A stretch of 64,000 nt of DNA from contig CM076259.1 of NCBI GenBank assembly GCA_038380795.1, forward strand, positions 76,205,724 to 76,269,723, in the 5' to 3' direction. The notes beneath the pieces were generated by a model that saw only the letters and a program-made list of their open reading frames with translations, was not told the origin of the DNA and did not search any database. Shown one piece after another: positions 21,696 through 34,194 of this stretch (the first letter of the stretch is position 1; every line of letters begins with the position of its first letter). This DNA comes from Pyrocephalus nanus (Eukaryota > Chordata > Aves > Passeriformes > Tyrannidae). The position numbers and the translations under genes were made by a program.

Positions 21696-23640
21696 GCTCA
21701 ACAGTCCTGGAAAAGGTAACATAGTCCTTGATCACAAAGAGAAAAAGAAACGTGCTTTGACAGAAAAGGCCACTGGCAGCAGAATTCTTGTTGAGGCATT
21801 TAAACCTGTAACATCACTTCCAACCTTGCCCTTTTCCTCTGTTGAGAGTTAGCACATATGAAGCAGGGATGGCTGAACAGAACATGTGTCAGCTTCTCGT
21901 CTGTGGCAGTTTCAAGATCAGTGTTTTAACATAAAGTTTAACTGGTGGATATTCATCACTCTAGGTCAAGCTGAAATTGGCACAGTTGCTTTCAGTGTCT
22001 TCTTGGTAGATGGAAATCATAACCAGAAGTATGGGCAAACTGCTGGCACCATTGCTAAATACCAGACAAACTGTCCACCAGAGCCCTAAGGTTTCTTGAA
22101 GTACAATTCTTACTGTCCTCTCTTCAGCAACAAATACTGCTTAGATATTTCTGTCTAGTTTCCTCACTGTAAACTGTGATGATAAAGAGTATTCACCTAG
22201 TTTTGTAAGGAATGATTAACAAACACAGGCAAAAATCCATCCCTCATTAGGCTCGTAACCACAAAGCCGCAGAGTGATGCTGTATTTGGGGTTTCTTTGC
22301 ATGAATCTTGTCATGTTCTTGGTGCTGGTTGTTTTCTTCATGAGAGAAGGAAAGTGTGAAATTAGCCCACACTTTTTGCATACTAGCAGAATAAACCATA
22401 TCTGTAGCAAGTATCTTTAGAAACCAGAATACATATCCAGAGCACTCAGAGCAAGAACTGTTAATCTACTTGCTAGTATTCCCACCCACTCCCCTGACAC
22501 TTGTATTCCTATTGGAAAGTGGCCCAGCTTCAAAAGGAAGGATTTAAGCTTAAATAATGTGGAGCACATTACTCTAAATAGTATTGAAGTCAAACACAGT
22601 ATGGGCTACTGGGTAATTTTACTTTCTCTGCGCGTCTTCTTTTTGAATATAGTTCACATGGAGATGGTGAGATTTATTTTAATCAACTAATATGATTTCT
22701 TCCATTATTTTCAAATATCTTCCCCAAATCAGGACACTTTCAAAGATGCTTCCTTAAAATAGGTTAGATTTTCATGAGCTGGCATTCTCCAACTAAAGCA
22801 AGGAAAGTCCTGACCATTTCTGCTGAGAAAATTTCCTTTTTTAACAAGTGTGTGAGGCTCTGTCCTCATGCAATGACATAGTGGTGGGTACAGACTGCCT
22901 CTGACTCTGCGTTGTCACACAGAATGTGCCCCACTGCAGATGGATCACTAACCTGGTGAAAGTGTGTTGACTGGTGTGTATAAGTTGCACTGTGTTTAAG
23001 CTGTAAAATCCCATAAGAAGAAAAAACATTTTCATGATGTCTTCTTAGAGAAAGTAGTGTTATAAATCATGCCATAAAGAGAAGAAAAACCTTCTAATTG
23101 CATGCTTTATCTTCAAAAGTGATGAATTTCAGAACAATCTGCATATCAGGTACCTTGTCAGTATTTTAGTGCTAAAAGGCTTCTGTTGACATATATCCAG
23201 CTTCTGTTACCTGCTTTTGACACACCATGTAGTTATTTTCTTTTTAATCTCTGAAGAACAGAAATATTGTGAGCTCTTTGCTGGTTGCCAGTATGGATAG
23301 AAGCCATCCCTAAAGAGAGGTATATTGCAATTGGCAAGATATAAATCACATACTGTATAAATATAGAGGTGTTTGTATATAGTGTGTCAGGATGTTGGCA
23401 AGTGGTTTGTGGGAAAAACTACTCTGTTGGATGCTGAAGGCATCTTTCAGATCTGCTACTTACAACTCCTCTTTTCTTGCTGCTTTTGTGCCTATCTTCA
23501 AATTGTCATTAGGGGTATATATGATTACCTGTCCAGATGTTGCACAGAAATGCCCTGAGAGAGAAAGAGGAGTTCTTGCCGAGTTCCTAGTGAGAATGAT
23601 GTTGTTTCAGGGTTTGCTTGTTTAGTTTCTGTGTTGTGTG

Positions 23641-24589
23641 TGGGGTTTTTTTAATTTTTTTTTTTTATTTTTTTACAGTCACACTCTTCATTCACTAATG
23701 TCATCATTGTTTATTTGTACAGGAGCTTTATTCTCTACCAACACCATGGTTTGCAACTGCCTTGCTGTCTCTTTGAAGCACAGTAATTATTCCTTTCTGA
23801 ATATCAGCTTCAAATTGCTGTTCCTTGGCCTTCTGTTTGGCATTCCTGCTGAGCAATCCACGGTGGTCCTATGGAAAGCTCCAGACAGTTTCACCTTCTT
23901 CAAGAATCCTTCATCATTCCTACTTGAGAGTGCAGTTGACAGAGATAGCCAATAGGCACAGTACTTTGGGCAGTCCCTTGTACAGAACAGTGCGGGAAAC
24001 AGGGCCAGAAATGATACTTGGCAGTAGTGGTACCCCCCAGGGTATGGTCCTCAGCACCTGCCAGAGCAGTTACCCCAGTGTATCAAGGGCCTTAACCCAG
24101 ACTGAGCTCCCAAAGGAGGACACAGCTGCCTGGGTCTGGCGCTGACAGGATGCCTGGGACTCCTCACTGAGGCTGGGGCAGCAGGAGGTGAACTCATTCC
24201 TTGCCCTTGACGATGTAAGCACAGGTGAAGGGTCTGTGTTGTCAAGTGAAGGAGCTGCAGCAGATCAGCAATTTGGGCACAGTTTGAGATAATGAAAGCA
24301 AGAAGGTCTGATATTCTTTCTGGAAAATTAGTGTGACAGGGTGCCTGTTTCAAGTGCTTGTGCAGCATGGGGAGCAAATAGCAGGAATCTGAGGTCTGTG
24401 TGCAGTTGCAAGACTCTGGGGTCACAGAGAGACATGGTGGGATAGCTCACACAACTGTAGTGAAGCAGTGAATGGATATGTGCTCTCTGGGAAGACAAGA
24501 AGTTAAAGAGAGGAAGTTTCCCGTTATTTTAGTGAGCAGCAGGAGTGCACAGAACATTGCCTGGGGATGGATGCTGAGCCATCTTGATG
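23641..24589. other. intergenic stretch before the CR1, nothing firm
   Basis: T-rich at 23645-23675, then unique sequence. Around 24025-24060 a short frame reads GTPQGMVL, weakly like the SGVPQGSVLGP block of CR1 reverse transcriptase, but nothing around it extends the match. Confidence 0.4.
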
Positions 24590-24870
24590 GGCAGCTTATC
24601 AGTCATGACTGGGTAGCAATCAAGATGAGTTTCACTGTGATGGGTGTCTGCTACAGACCACCTGAACAGGAAGGAGAAATAGATGAAGTGCCTTTTTCAG
24701 ATAACTGGAAGAAGACTCACTTTTCACAGAATGACCAAATGCCTCATGGTGTTCAACAAAGAGGAGGTGCAGATTCCTGCATCTGGGAAGGAATAGCCCC
24801 ATACTCCAGGAAAAAGTGTAAACCAGCTTTGCAGAAAAAGACCTGGGAGTCCTGGTGGTCACTAAGAGGA
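24590..24870 (+). mobile_element. CR1 LINE, 5' portion (split by an LTR)
   Basis: Plus-strand CR1 ORF2 remnant. The frame from 24472 reads GVCYRPPEQEGEIDE at about 24634-24690, the C-terminal hallmark of the CR1 AP-endonuclease domain. Near 24735 it jumps straight to the end of the reverse-transcriptase region (CLMVFN, then KKDLGVLV-like 'GACCTGGGAGTCCTGGTGG'), so about 1 kb or more of the RT domain is deleted. The element is then broken at 24870 by the ERVL LTR and resumes at 25451. Confidence 0.8.
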
Positions 24871-25450
24871 TGTATTGGACCTGTTTGAGATGGAGTTCAT
24901 TTCTCCATAGCAGCCCTCACAGTGCTGTGCTTTGCATTGGTAGCTAGAAAGGTTTTGATAACACACCGGTGTTTGGCTACTGCTGAGCAGTGCTGGCAAA
25001 GCATCAGCACTGTCTCTCAACATTCCTCCCCACCTCCAGTGGAAGAAAAGATCCTGGGAGGGCACACAGACAGGTCAGATGACCCAATCTAACCAAAGAG
25101 ATATTCTGTACCATATGACATCAACTCAGATATAAAAGCTCAGGAAAGGAGGAGGAAGGGGGGCATTCATTGTTTACAATGTCTGCCGGCCAAGAAACCA
25201 CTATGTGTGCTGAAGCCCTGCCTCCTGGGATGTGGCTGAACATCACTACTGATGGGAAGTAGAGAATAAACCTTGTCATTCTTCTCTTTGCTTGTGCCCT
25301 TGAAAACTTTTGGTTTTGCTTTATTAAATGGCCTTATCTCAACCTGTGAGTCATTCTCTATCTTATTCTCCCTCCCCTGTCCAGCTGCAAAGTGGAGTGA
25401 TAGAGCAGCATGGTGGGCACCTGGCCTTCAGTCAAGGTCAACCCACTACA
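24871..25450 (+). mobile_element. solo LTR of an avian ERVL-type endogenous retrovirus
   Basis: A 580-base LTR-like block, starting TGTATTGG and ending CCACTACA (TG...CA). It follows the avian ERVL LTR pattern in order: a TTTGAGATGGAGTTCATTT start, a GATAACACACCGGTGTTTGG block, a CCAAAGAGATATTCTGTACC block, a TATAAAA box at 25131-25137, a GGAGGAAGGGGGGCATTC block, AATAAA at 25265-25270, and TTATCTCAACCTGTGAGT at about 25334-25351. No internal retroviral genes flank it, so it is a solo LTR left by recombination. It sits inside a CR1, so it is younger than that CR1. The flanking 5-mers (GAGGA, GCCAT) do not match, so the target duplication is eroded or the ends are a few bases off. Confidence 0.85.
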
Positions 25451-26067
25451 GCCATGTATCTTTGGGGTAAAGAAGGCCAGCAGCACCTTAAGCATCATCC
25501 TAGCAGGAAAACATCACCAGCAATTTGAGTGAGGTGATCTGTCCTATACTCAGGCATGGGAGAGACACATCTGGAGTCCTGTTTCTAGTTCTGGGCTCCC
25601 CATTGCAAGAGAGACATGGACATACTGAAGAGAGTCCAGCAAAAGCCACAAGAATGATTAAAAGCCTGGAGCATCCATCCTATGAGCAAAGGTTGAGAGA
25701 GCTGGGACTGTTCAGTCTGGAAAAGAGAAGCCTCAGGGAAAATCTTATGAATGTACATTAATGCCTGAAGGTGGGTGGAACGAGACTCTTCTCAGAGGTG
25801 TCCAGTGAGAGGACAAGAGTCAATACGCACGTTCTGAAATGGCAGTGTTATTGCAGCATAAGAAAAAACCTTTTGCATTGTGAAGGTGGTCAGACACTGG
25901 AACAAGTTTCTTGGAGATGTTTAATCTCCAACTTTGGACATACTCAAAACCTGACTGAATATTGTCCTGAGCAACCTGCTGTAAGTGACCCTGCATGATC
26001 AGAAGAGTTGGATTAGACAATCTCCAAAGGTGTCTTCCCACCTCAGCTGTGCTGTGATTCTCTCATA
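25451..26067 (+). mobile_element. CR1 LINE, 3' portion (after the LTR)
   Basis: Continuation of the interrupted CR1. The frame over 25525-25761 reads RMIKSLEHPSYEQRLRELGL and then FSLEKRSLRENL, the C-terminal CR1 reverse-transcriptase region. The 3' UTR follows, with 'GAGCAACCTGCTGTAAGTGA' and 'GTTGGATTAGACAATCTCCA' blocks and a TGTGATTCTCTCA end. It contains several frameshifts and stops and is inactive. Confidence 0.9.
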
Positions 26068-27439
26068 AATTTTCTTGCGCTTCTTTTTCCTTTACATTGG
26101 AAAAAAGGCTGATTAGATAGAAAGGTAGAAAGATGAAACGATGCATTGATCAAGTTTGTGCTCTTTCAGAAAAGAAGTGTATATATATAGTGCAGATTTT
26201 GTGCACATTACCTGCTGGAATCAACAGGAAATTTGAAATAAATGGAAGAGATACCCAGGGGAAGCTATCTGTGTCGTATGTCTCAAACAAGGGATGCCAG
26301 TAGCTTTGATTTAGTAGTTAAATATCCAGACAACATAGACTGTGCCAGTAAATCAATAGTGGTTCTCTGTGACATAATTTGATTTTTTTTTTTTTCTTTT
26401 TAAAGACAGTATTTTATGACTTGATCTTCATTCATGGACACATTTTCCAGAACTCTGGTCACAGGTAGTCTGGAGTACCCAGCTGGGGAGTTAAAGACTT
26501 CCAGCCTAAATCTGTGAGCTTTGGGAAGGAAATGGCTGTAAACATGGCAGCCTAGAGTCCAGCTGCCAACCACTGTTGGGATCTGATCTTACAGATCCAT
26601 AAGCAGCTCCATAAGCCTAGACCATCCTGTAGAACAACTCAAGGACTGAGGAGGATCACAGAATTTGTGTGTGTGAGAATCTCGATGCAAGAGACCGTCT
26701 CGCCATACATAATCATGCTAAAGAGCAAAACACTTTCTCACCACATGCTATCTCAGGTCAAAATTATGAGAGGATTGATTTGTTCTGAGGCTACAACATA
26801 TACAATAATTTATAATAGTAAAGTATTGAATAAACATTACACTGTCACCTCTTTTTTTCTTTGTCCTGAACAGTACCAGAATCAGTTATAATTCCTGAGA
26901 ATGAATTCTTACTATTAATTATCTGACCTGGATATGAATCAATAACCACTTCCCCCCTTAAACTTGTTTTATTATGATAACTGTAACCAGCCGTTTTATG
27001 AAAAACTGCTTCTATACTGCATCTATAATCTATTCTAAAATCAGAATTAACAAATAGGACATTTACCATTCCCAAAGAATAATTACTAATGAAATTTATT
27101 CCTCTTAACATTTCATTTGTTGTCCCCCAAAAGACAATGATTTCAACCCTCTCATATACTTTTCCTATATTATTTGGAGTTTATGATCTGTTCCTTAGGA
27201 ATAAAAGTACAATATTATCTTGCAGAACTGAGTTGTCACGACAAAATTAATATCAGTCTAAATTACCTATGCAACTACATGATAGAAACACAGAAACAGG
27301 AAACCAGTAGGAAAACAGTTCCATTTCCATTAAAAACAAAAGCTCTGTTAATAAGGTGCTGGCATGATGTCACTTGATATAACCATTTTAGGGTTAATGG
27401 TGGTTTTCTATCATGGAGGATTTTGCAAGCGTTAAAGTT
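26068..27439. other. AT-rich intergenic stretch, nothing recognised
   Basis: No gene or repeat family recognised. Short T-run near 26384-26400. Only small chance open frames on both strands (for example minus 26845-27111). Confidence 0.5.
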
Positions 27440-27545
27440 ATCAGTGTCCCCATGTATGCCTTAGCTCAGCAAAGCAGTTAAGCATGTGCTTAAGTCTCAT
27501 TCTGTAATCTCTTTCTCTAACCATAAATCCTGCTTCATTGACTTC
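27440..27545. repeat. possible ancient dispersed repeat
   Basis: Contains TTAGCTCAGCAAAGCAGTTA and AGCATGTGCTTAAG in the order seen in an old repeat common in turtles, crocodiles and birds ('agcaaagcacttaagcatgtgctta' type). A related piece lies at about 48000-48060. Family not assigned. Confidence 0.45.
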
Positions 27546-27689
27546 TGCACTTTTTATAGCTTGCTGAGGGAAATTCATGCTACCTGTTTGGCAACATAAC
27601 AGTAGCATGACAGACTAGCACATGCCTGCACCATGTTTAGGATTTTATTAGGGAATATATCTGGAAATGGGAGGAAATGTAAAAACAGA

Positions 27690-27840
27690 GATAATCATTC
27701 TTTTCATTTTGCTTAATGTAAAAAATTTTGACATGCAAATGGTGTGTTGCTAATTACAATCTATTGAGGTATTAATACTGATTCTTCAGTTATGTCCATT
27801 ATTATTTAGCCTTTATTTATCAACCCTGCAGGATGCAGAA
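27690..27840. promoter_or_regulatory. candidate POU/homeodomain enhancer core
   Basis: A perfect octamer ATGCAAAT at 27733-27740 is followed 11 bases later by TAATTACA, then a TATTAATACTGATT block and an ATTATTATTTAGCC block, all without repeat signatures. Preceding bases (TTTTGAC) partly resemble the SOX half of a SOX-POU composite site. This mix is typical of neural CNEs; inference only. Confidence 0.3.
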
Positions 27841-30800
27841 AGCTACACAGGAGCCATAAATCCTTGCAGTCTGAAAGGCAGATTCAGAAAAAGGTGGATG
27901 TCCTACAGAATTCAAAGTTAGGGCATAAACAGAGTGAACAAGAAAAAAACAAGTGGATTTGGTGAGCATGGTTTTTTCAAGTTTTTTCCTCTTTTTTGGG
28001 TGTTAACCATCCCAGTGGCTGTACATTTTTGTATGTTTGCACCTTTTGTACACTGATGTCAGTCATTTTTGCATGTCAACCATGTGCAAGTAGATAATGC
28101 AAGTCTTACAGAAAGGTGACTCATTCTTATGTACTTTATACATCAAAATGATTGACAGCACTATGGATGTACTGTAAATAGGAGTGGTGTGTATGTATGG
28201 TGCTGTAAATAGGAGACGCAGGTCCTGACTCCAAGCCCTTTACAAGTTTTCATATCATACAGGCCTAGGTGCAATATTTAATTTCATAATTCTCCCGTTC
28301 TGTTTCTGATTTCATTCTCTGTTTTCAACCAGAGAATATGCAGATAGTATCTATTTATACAGGGCAGGGCTGATTCTTGTGAGAGGATGTGCAGTGCCCC
28401 TTTTCCTTTCCCTTGCAGCCTAGGGGTTGGAGCATTGCCCGTAATACAGAAGAGCTGGATTGCACATCTGCTGTACCCAGACTTGCTTTGGAGTGAGCCC
28501 TTTCAGTATCAGAACACAATGTCCAGGGCAGCAGCTGGCAGCAGCACTGTTATTAATTATACACAGAGACACAGTGTGCAGACTAGATTGGGACTAACTT
28601 TTGGAGTTTCACTTAGGATGCAGGTTGACTGTCACTGAATGAGAGATTTTTAAGAAATTAGCCTTAGCCAAGAAGCAAATGGAGAAGAAAGGCAATGGTA
28701 AAGCCCAAACAGGTATTATTCAAGAGGCAAAAAGGGCCATTAAAATTTTGAATAATTGTTTAAAAAAATTAATGGAATACTGCACTAAAGAAGCAAGAGA
28801 TGCAACTGTGGAAAAACTCTAGCTTTGGTAATTAACAATATCTGATCATTCAAAACTAATCTAGAAGTAGAGTGAGAGGAGAGAGAATATAACCAGAATT
28901 AGCTCTATGTAAATGGATGTATGTGTAAAGAAAATGAAAGGGAGATCCCCAAGAGTCCATTAGAGTTTTTTTTATTGAGAGAAAACTGCAACAGTAAGAC
29001 TTGAAAGAGCTGGCTGTCTCTATAGAAGAAATATAACAGAGAAAAGGTAGTGCTGTCTCTACTGAAAAACCATTTGTGTGCTCTGCAGCAAAGGGGCAAA
29101 GCACGTATGTTCAGAAGAAGATCCAGACAATGTTACAGAGAGAGAAAACAATTATCTTACCTCTGTTTGTCATAGGAGAAGTATATACTTTTTCTGAGCA
29201 ATGGCTGAGCAAAAGAACCTGGCAGAGACCTCCTCCACTCAGTGCCTGAGTTTTAGCTCAGTCAATGTAACACAATGTGAAGCACTGAAGAACATAACAA
29301 CCAGCTTCAATTAGCTCCTGCTCCACCTTCCTGGAGATAAAATTCACTTATTTTGCTTTCCCAATTAAGCATAAAGTCACCAGAAATTAGCAATAAACAT
29401 CAGAATTCAAAATACTTATGACAAGTCTATTAAATAGCTCAGAATGTGAGTCTCTTCAACATCCTTGTATGCAGTCTTCCCTTTGTTACTGAATGGTGGA
29501 AAAAGGTCATCTGTCCCAAACCTTTTATGTTTTGGAATTAGAGGTATCAAGATGATGCAGCTGTTTCCAGTTTTGGACTTGTCTGGGAAAAATTCACAAT
29601 TCAGCACCCCACAACGTCTCTGAATTCCACCAGCACTAGGATTCCTGATCTGACCTCAGGGCTCATAATGTGTTTGGGCATAAATAATTCCACTGTCATT
29701 CTCATGAAGAGTCCCAGGACCGTGAACTTGACTTTGTTTTGTTTCATTTTTCCCTTTCTGTATCTGCAGTCAGATGTGTACTCTGACGGTGCTCGCTAAA
29801 CATGCCCATGCTTTATTTTATTTTTTCTACTAACTTCAGGTGTTCCCAGAAGACAGGCATGTCTTTTCTTGTGCTGTCCTGGTGCCTAACAGTCCAAAAT
29901 GCAGAACAGAGTATGATCCCATCATTTTATTTCTTTCATGTGATGTGCTGTTTTCAGATGTTTGTTAGGTTTGAGACAGGTGGCACCACCAGTTGCATGT
30001 CTGAACTTGAACTTCCCTGCAGATTACTTGTACTTATGGACACTACGTTTTGACAGTTCTTAGAGATCATTCTTACGTTGATAATAAGGGCTGTGTCTGT
30101 GTGGTTGGTCATAATAAATTCATGTAATTAATTAAGATTAATTAATTAGCTTTCAACTAAAACAAAAACATTCAGGGGTTTTCTGTGTAAAAACTTAGGT
30201 TTTCAAGCACTCAGGGTAGTATAGACTTTCCTCTCCTGCTTTTTTGTCAGATGTCATAAAGATTATGGCTGAACAATTAAATATCTCCCCATTCATATTT
30301 AATGTACAAGTGATACACTTGTACCTGCAAAAATAATATCTGTTCTAATGCATGGAAATGGGAAAATTGACAGGTCCTATTTGGCAGTGGCAAAAAGTGG
30401 TTTATGGTAATTTAGGCTAACCTTGACCTCTCATATATAAAGACATGAAACTTTTTAACATTCACATTCTAAGACTAATTCTCCTCTTGCTTTTCTTGAG
30501 TAAATTAACACTCCACTTGCTAGCAAGTGGAATGCATAAACCCCAGTCTTGGCTATGATGGTGTAGGAGATCTGTGTCCAGGTCTACCTGAAAGCATCTG
30601 GACACCAGTTAATTTGAGCTCACCCTCAGAAGTTTTTACTCCGGAACACAGATTAATTTTATTTTTTCAATTTCTCTTTACCATGACTTGTATTCTATGT
30701 CCCCTGCCTGTCTTTGCATGCTATTGCTCCTCAAGTGCTAGTCATGTACCTACACCGCATAGTTCTTCCCTTCACAGTCCAGTCCTTGTGTCCCTCTCTC

Positions 30801-32903
30801 TCTAGTGACAGGTGATGTGATAGCCTATGCCATACTGACCAGCTGCAGTAGGTAATATCCCTTCCACAGAGTCTACATTTTGCTGAAATTTAGTTCAGAA
30901 GAGCTGAATTTCCCTAAAGCTTCTCAGAGTGTCAAAGCTGTGTTCTTTCTTGTTTGCCTTTTTTTTTTTTTTTTTTACGTTGGGATCTCCAATGGATAAA
31001 TCTCAGAGGTCTATCTACAATAAAAAAAGCTGTATTTTTTAGTAAAAATGCACCCAGTGCTTCACAGAGGAAAACAGCGTTTCCTAAGGGGATATTGAAC
31101 GTGCTCAGACGAGTGCTCTGTTTTCCTGAGGACACCTGCCAGAACCTTGCTGACTTATCAAGCGTTGAAAAATGTCTGGCATCAGCCATCTCTCACAGAG
31201 TTTCTCCCTTTGTTGACAGTAGGAAACAGCCATGTTATGCATATTTCTTTAATTCTTTTGGCTCCCTACACAACAAAGTGTCTCATATATTTTCTTCTAT
31301 AAGCACTGATTCCCAAAGAGAACAGAATATCCAGCTCTTCTTTTGATCTGAGTTTTAGGGGAAAGGAAACTTTAGACCAGTAACTGAACAAAGGTAGGGG
31401 AAGGGTCTTTTTCACCTTGGCCTCTGATGGGAATTTCTTTGTCTGCTGGAAAACACTTTTTATAAGATGTTTGTTTTCTTGGTCCCTTGTCCCACTAATC
31501 ATGTCATGTTGGTGCCTTCGTGAACAGAAAGACATACTGGGGTTTTTTTCACCTTAGGATTGGGTATATTTCCTTGAATGTTTTTCTGATTTTTACCTCT
31601 TCCATTCTGTTCTGTATTCACAGCTTATTTCACATTTTACCTTAATGAGAAGTTGTTCACCCACATAAATTCTCATTTACCTTCTGAAGACCACAGGGCA
31701 AAAACTTCCTAAAGCACAACTGTTTTTCATGCAAATATTCATCTCTCTTCAGAGTCTATCTTTAGAGTCTCTGTTCAGTCTCTCATATTTCTCTTTGCAT
31801 TGCATAGGAGACAAATCCACCAGTAAGGGAAAAGCTCTTTTTTTATTATTTATTTGGTAAGGAATTAATAAACAGAGCTTCACATTTGTCTGTGCAAATT
31901 TTTCACTTGTACAATTTTTGCTTTTTGACTATTTATGCCTCAACAAGATCCTCTGGCCAATTGCTTCCTGTAGTAGTCAGACTACCTTCTGCCAAATGAA
32001 ACATTATGCACAGCTATCAGGCATTATTATCAACACCTATCCTGCAGTACAACTTTTGTTTGTGATGAGTAATTTAGCACTCAGCAGTCTGAAACCTAAA
32101 TTCACCTAATATTGTGAAGTACTCCAAGGAGACAAATTGCATGTATCTCAAACTTTTGATAATGATCTGGTAGTTTAGGGACACTATTACACTGTGGGTT
32201 TTCAGAAAACAAAACAAAACAACAAAAAGTTTTGTTCCTCGTGCAGCTTTTCTTTCCCCCTGCCAGAGATGAGCATCAGCAGCTTGTGGTGCCCTCCTGG
32301 CACTAGGAACACAAGTGGGTGTATTGGTGCTCCCTCTCCAGCAGACTTTAGCTGGCTTTGGAGATCACTGATCCAAAATGAAACCTTCTGCATTTGTTCA
32401 ACTTTCAGCTGGTGAGCCAGTCCATTCTTTATTCTGCTTTGCATCTGATTCCTGGCATTTGACCAGTATTGTGAGTTTTTGTGAGCTTATAAAATGTTAC
32501 CACTTTGTTAACCAAGATTCTCTCTTTCTTAACACAGTGACCTACTGCCTTTGACAATGATTTTTGACTTTCACCATCTTTCTCTCCCAATGCTATAACT
32601 AAATTGCTTGCCTAGATTGAGCAGTGCAATAGTCAAATATTGACCTGCTTCTCTGGCTAAAGCAATACAGTACCTATTGTTCTAAGGAACCACAGCGGCT
32701 AGGTTGAGAAAACAAAATTTAGTTGTCAAAGATGATGTTTCTTTGGTGAATCCCCCCCGTTTGCCTCAAATTCTCCTTAACACTGAGTTTAGAAATATAT
32801 GAGGGGTGAGTACAGCTCAGGCTGGCATCAGCTACCACTTAAAATAAATTCCCACTGAAAAATGCCTTGAGATGGCATTTTTGTTTAGTAGCAAACAAAA
32901 GGT

Positions 32904-32942
32904 TTGATATTAGAGCAATTAAGCTTGATATTAGAGCAATTA
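32904..32942. repeat. 21-base tandem duplication
   Basis: The unit TTGATATTAGAGCAATTAAGC occurs almost twice with period 21 (copies start at 32905 and 32926, second copy missing its last bases). The copies are identical where they overlap, pointing to a recent local duplication. Confidence 0.8.
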
Positions 32943-33399
32943 CTACCTGAGTCATAGGTAGGCTTAGAGGTGGATGTAGAATTTTCTGAATTGAGGGACT
33001 TATAAACTCTTCCTCCCTAGGGATTCACTACTGTAAGCTGAGAACAGTGGGAATAGTCCGTATGGCCAGACTGTCGTCTCTGTTCCCAGCCTCTACTGTT
33101 GGCAGTCTTCGTGTGTTCGATTGTCTATGCTCCCCCTCCTCAGAACAACTATAATTCTTCCCTTTAGCATCTCTCATGTCTCCCCTTGGCTAACAGTGAC
33201 CTCTGTTCCTCATATAATTCTTCTCTCTGGCTTGTCAATAGTTTGTTATTCCTAGTACAGATTTCAGCTGCCAGTTTCTACTTCAGGCATTTTCTCTTTG
33301 CCGATTTGTAAGCCTCAAGATAATTCAATGCCATATTCACTCCTCCATTTCACTCTTGCCTCCTTCTCTCTCCTCAGTGTGACTTCCAAGACTGGGTAT

Positions 33400-33500
33400 T
33401 GGTTTTATTGTTTTGTTTTGTTGGGTTTTTTTTGTTGTTTTGTTTTGGTTTGGTTTTTGTTTGTTTGGGGTTTTTTGGAGGTTTTTTTTAAAGGGGTTTT
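33400..33500 (+). repeat. T/G-rich low-complexity tract with (GTTTT)n
   Basis: About 100 bases nearly lacking A and C, with GTTTT and GTTT units and runs of eight T. Similar in kind to the tract at 21579-21695. Confidence 0.8.
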
Positions 33501-34194
33501 ATGTAGCAGACATCATATCTTGAAATTTACTGCTTTCTAACTTATGTGTGTTGGGGCAACCTAGACAGAAAAGAGCTGTCTTTGCCTTCTGATGTGCACA
33601 GCTTGCTCTTTGGGATCATGGTCTGGCACAGACTCAGCTTAGATGAAGGACTGTTCCAACAAGGGCAGCTGATCTCTTGGGACAGAAACCAGAGAGATGG
33701 CAGCAGAAGAGTATTGGTATGTGTGCAGGCTCACATAATGTACAGTCAGGGTGCATCCAGGAGAAACAGCCAAGCCTGGGAGTGGGGACTTCTTCCAGAT
33801 AAAGAAGAAAACCCTTAGCCAAGTAGAGCCCTGTGGTACCTGGGAATGGCATTAATAAGGAGAATCCAAACTGCTCTGTTGAGTGGCAATACAGGAAAGA
33901 GTGGGCCTAAGAAGCCCCATGACACACTGTAGGTAGGCTGCTGGAAGACTGAGGAAGCAGAATGCTCAGAACAAGAAAACAAATACCTCAGGAAAAGGAG
34001 CTGCTTCTTTTGCTTTGCCAAATATAAGCCAAGTTAAAAAAAAAAAAAAAAAAGTTGATAGTGTCCTAAAAGTGTGGTCTTAGCAGACTAGGAACTCAAC
34101 AACTCCTCCCAGTACATTGCTATGCCATGAGGGACACAGCCTGCCTTTACAAACATTCAAGTAATGGGAGTAGAAGAGTGGTAGTACTTTTGCA

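Larger units (their letters stand above)
19861..23640. other. intergenic stretch with simple repeats
   Basis: No gene seen. There is an AT/CATA microsatellite at 20424-20462, a (CA)n tract at 21237-21254, and a T/G-rich low-complexity block with GTTTT units at 21579-21695. The remaining sequence is unique-looking. Confidence 0.6.
27841..34194. other. long gene-desert stretch with simple repeats
   Basis: No gene seen. Contains octamer ATGCAAAT at 31729-31736, T18 at 30959-30976, a tandem 21-base duplication at 32904-32942, a GTTTT-rich block at 33400-33500 and A18 at 34036-34053. The 130-codon open frame at 30954-31346 starts in the T-run and has no recognisable domain. Confidence 0.5.

Noticed and set aside
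23953..24145. GTPQGMVL stretch resembling CR1 reverse transcriptase
   Set aside because: The similarity covers only a few residues and nothing upstream or downstream extends it. It is also out of order relative to the adjoining CR1.
30954..31346. 130-codon plus-strand open frame
   Set aside because: It begins inside a T18 run (poly-Phe), has no recognisable domain, and lies in AT-rich desert.
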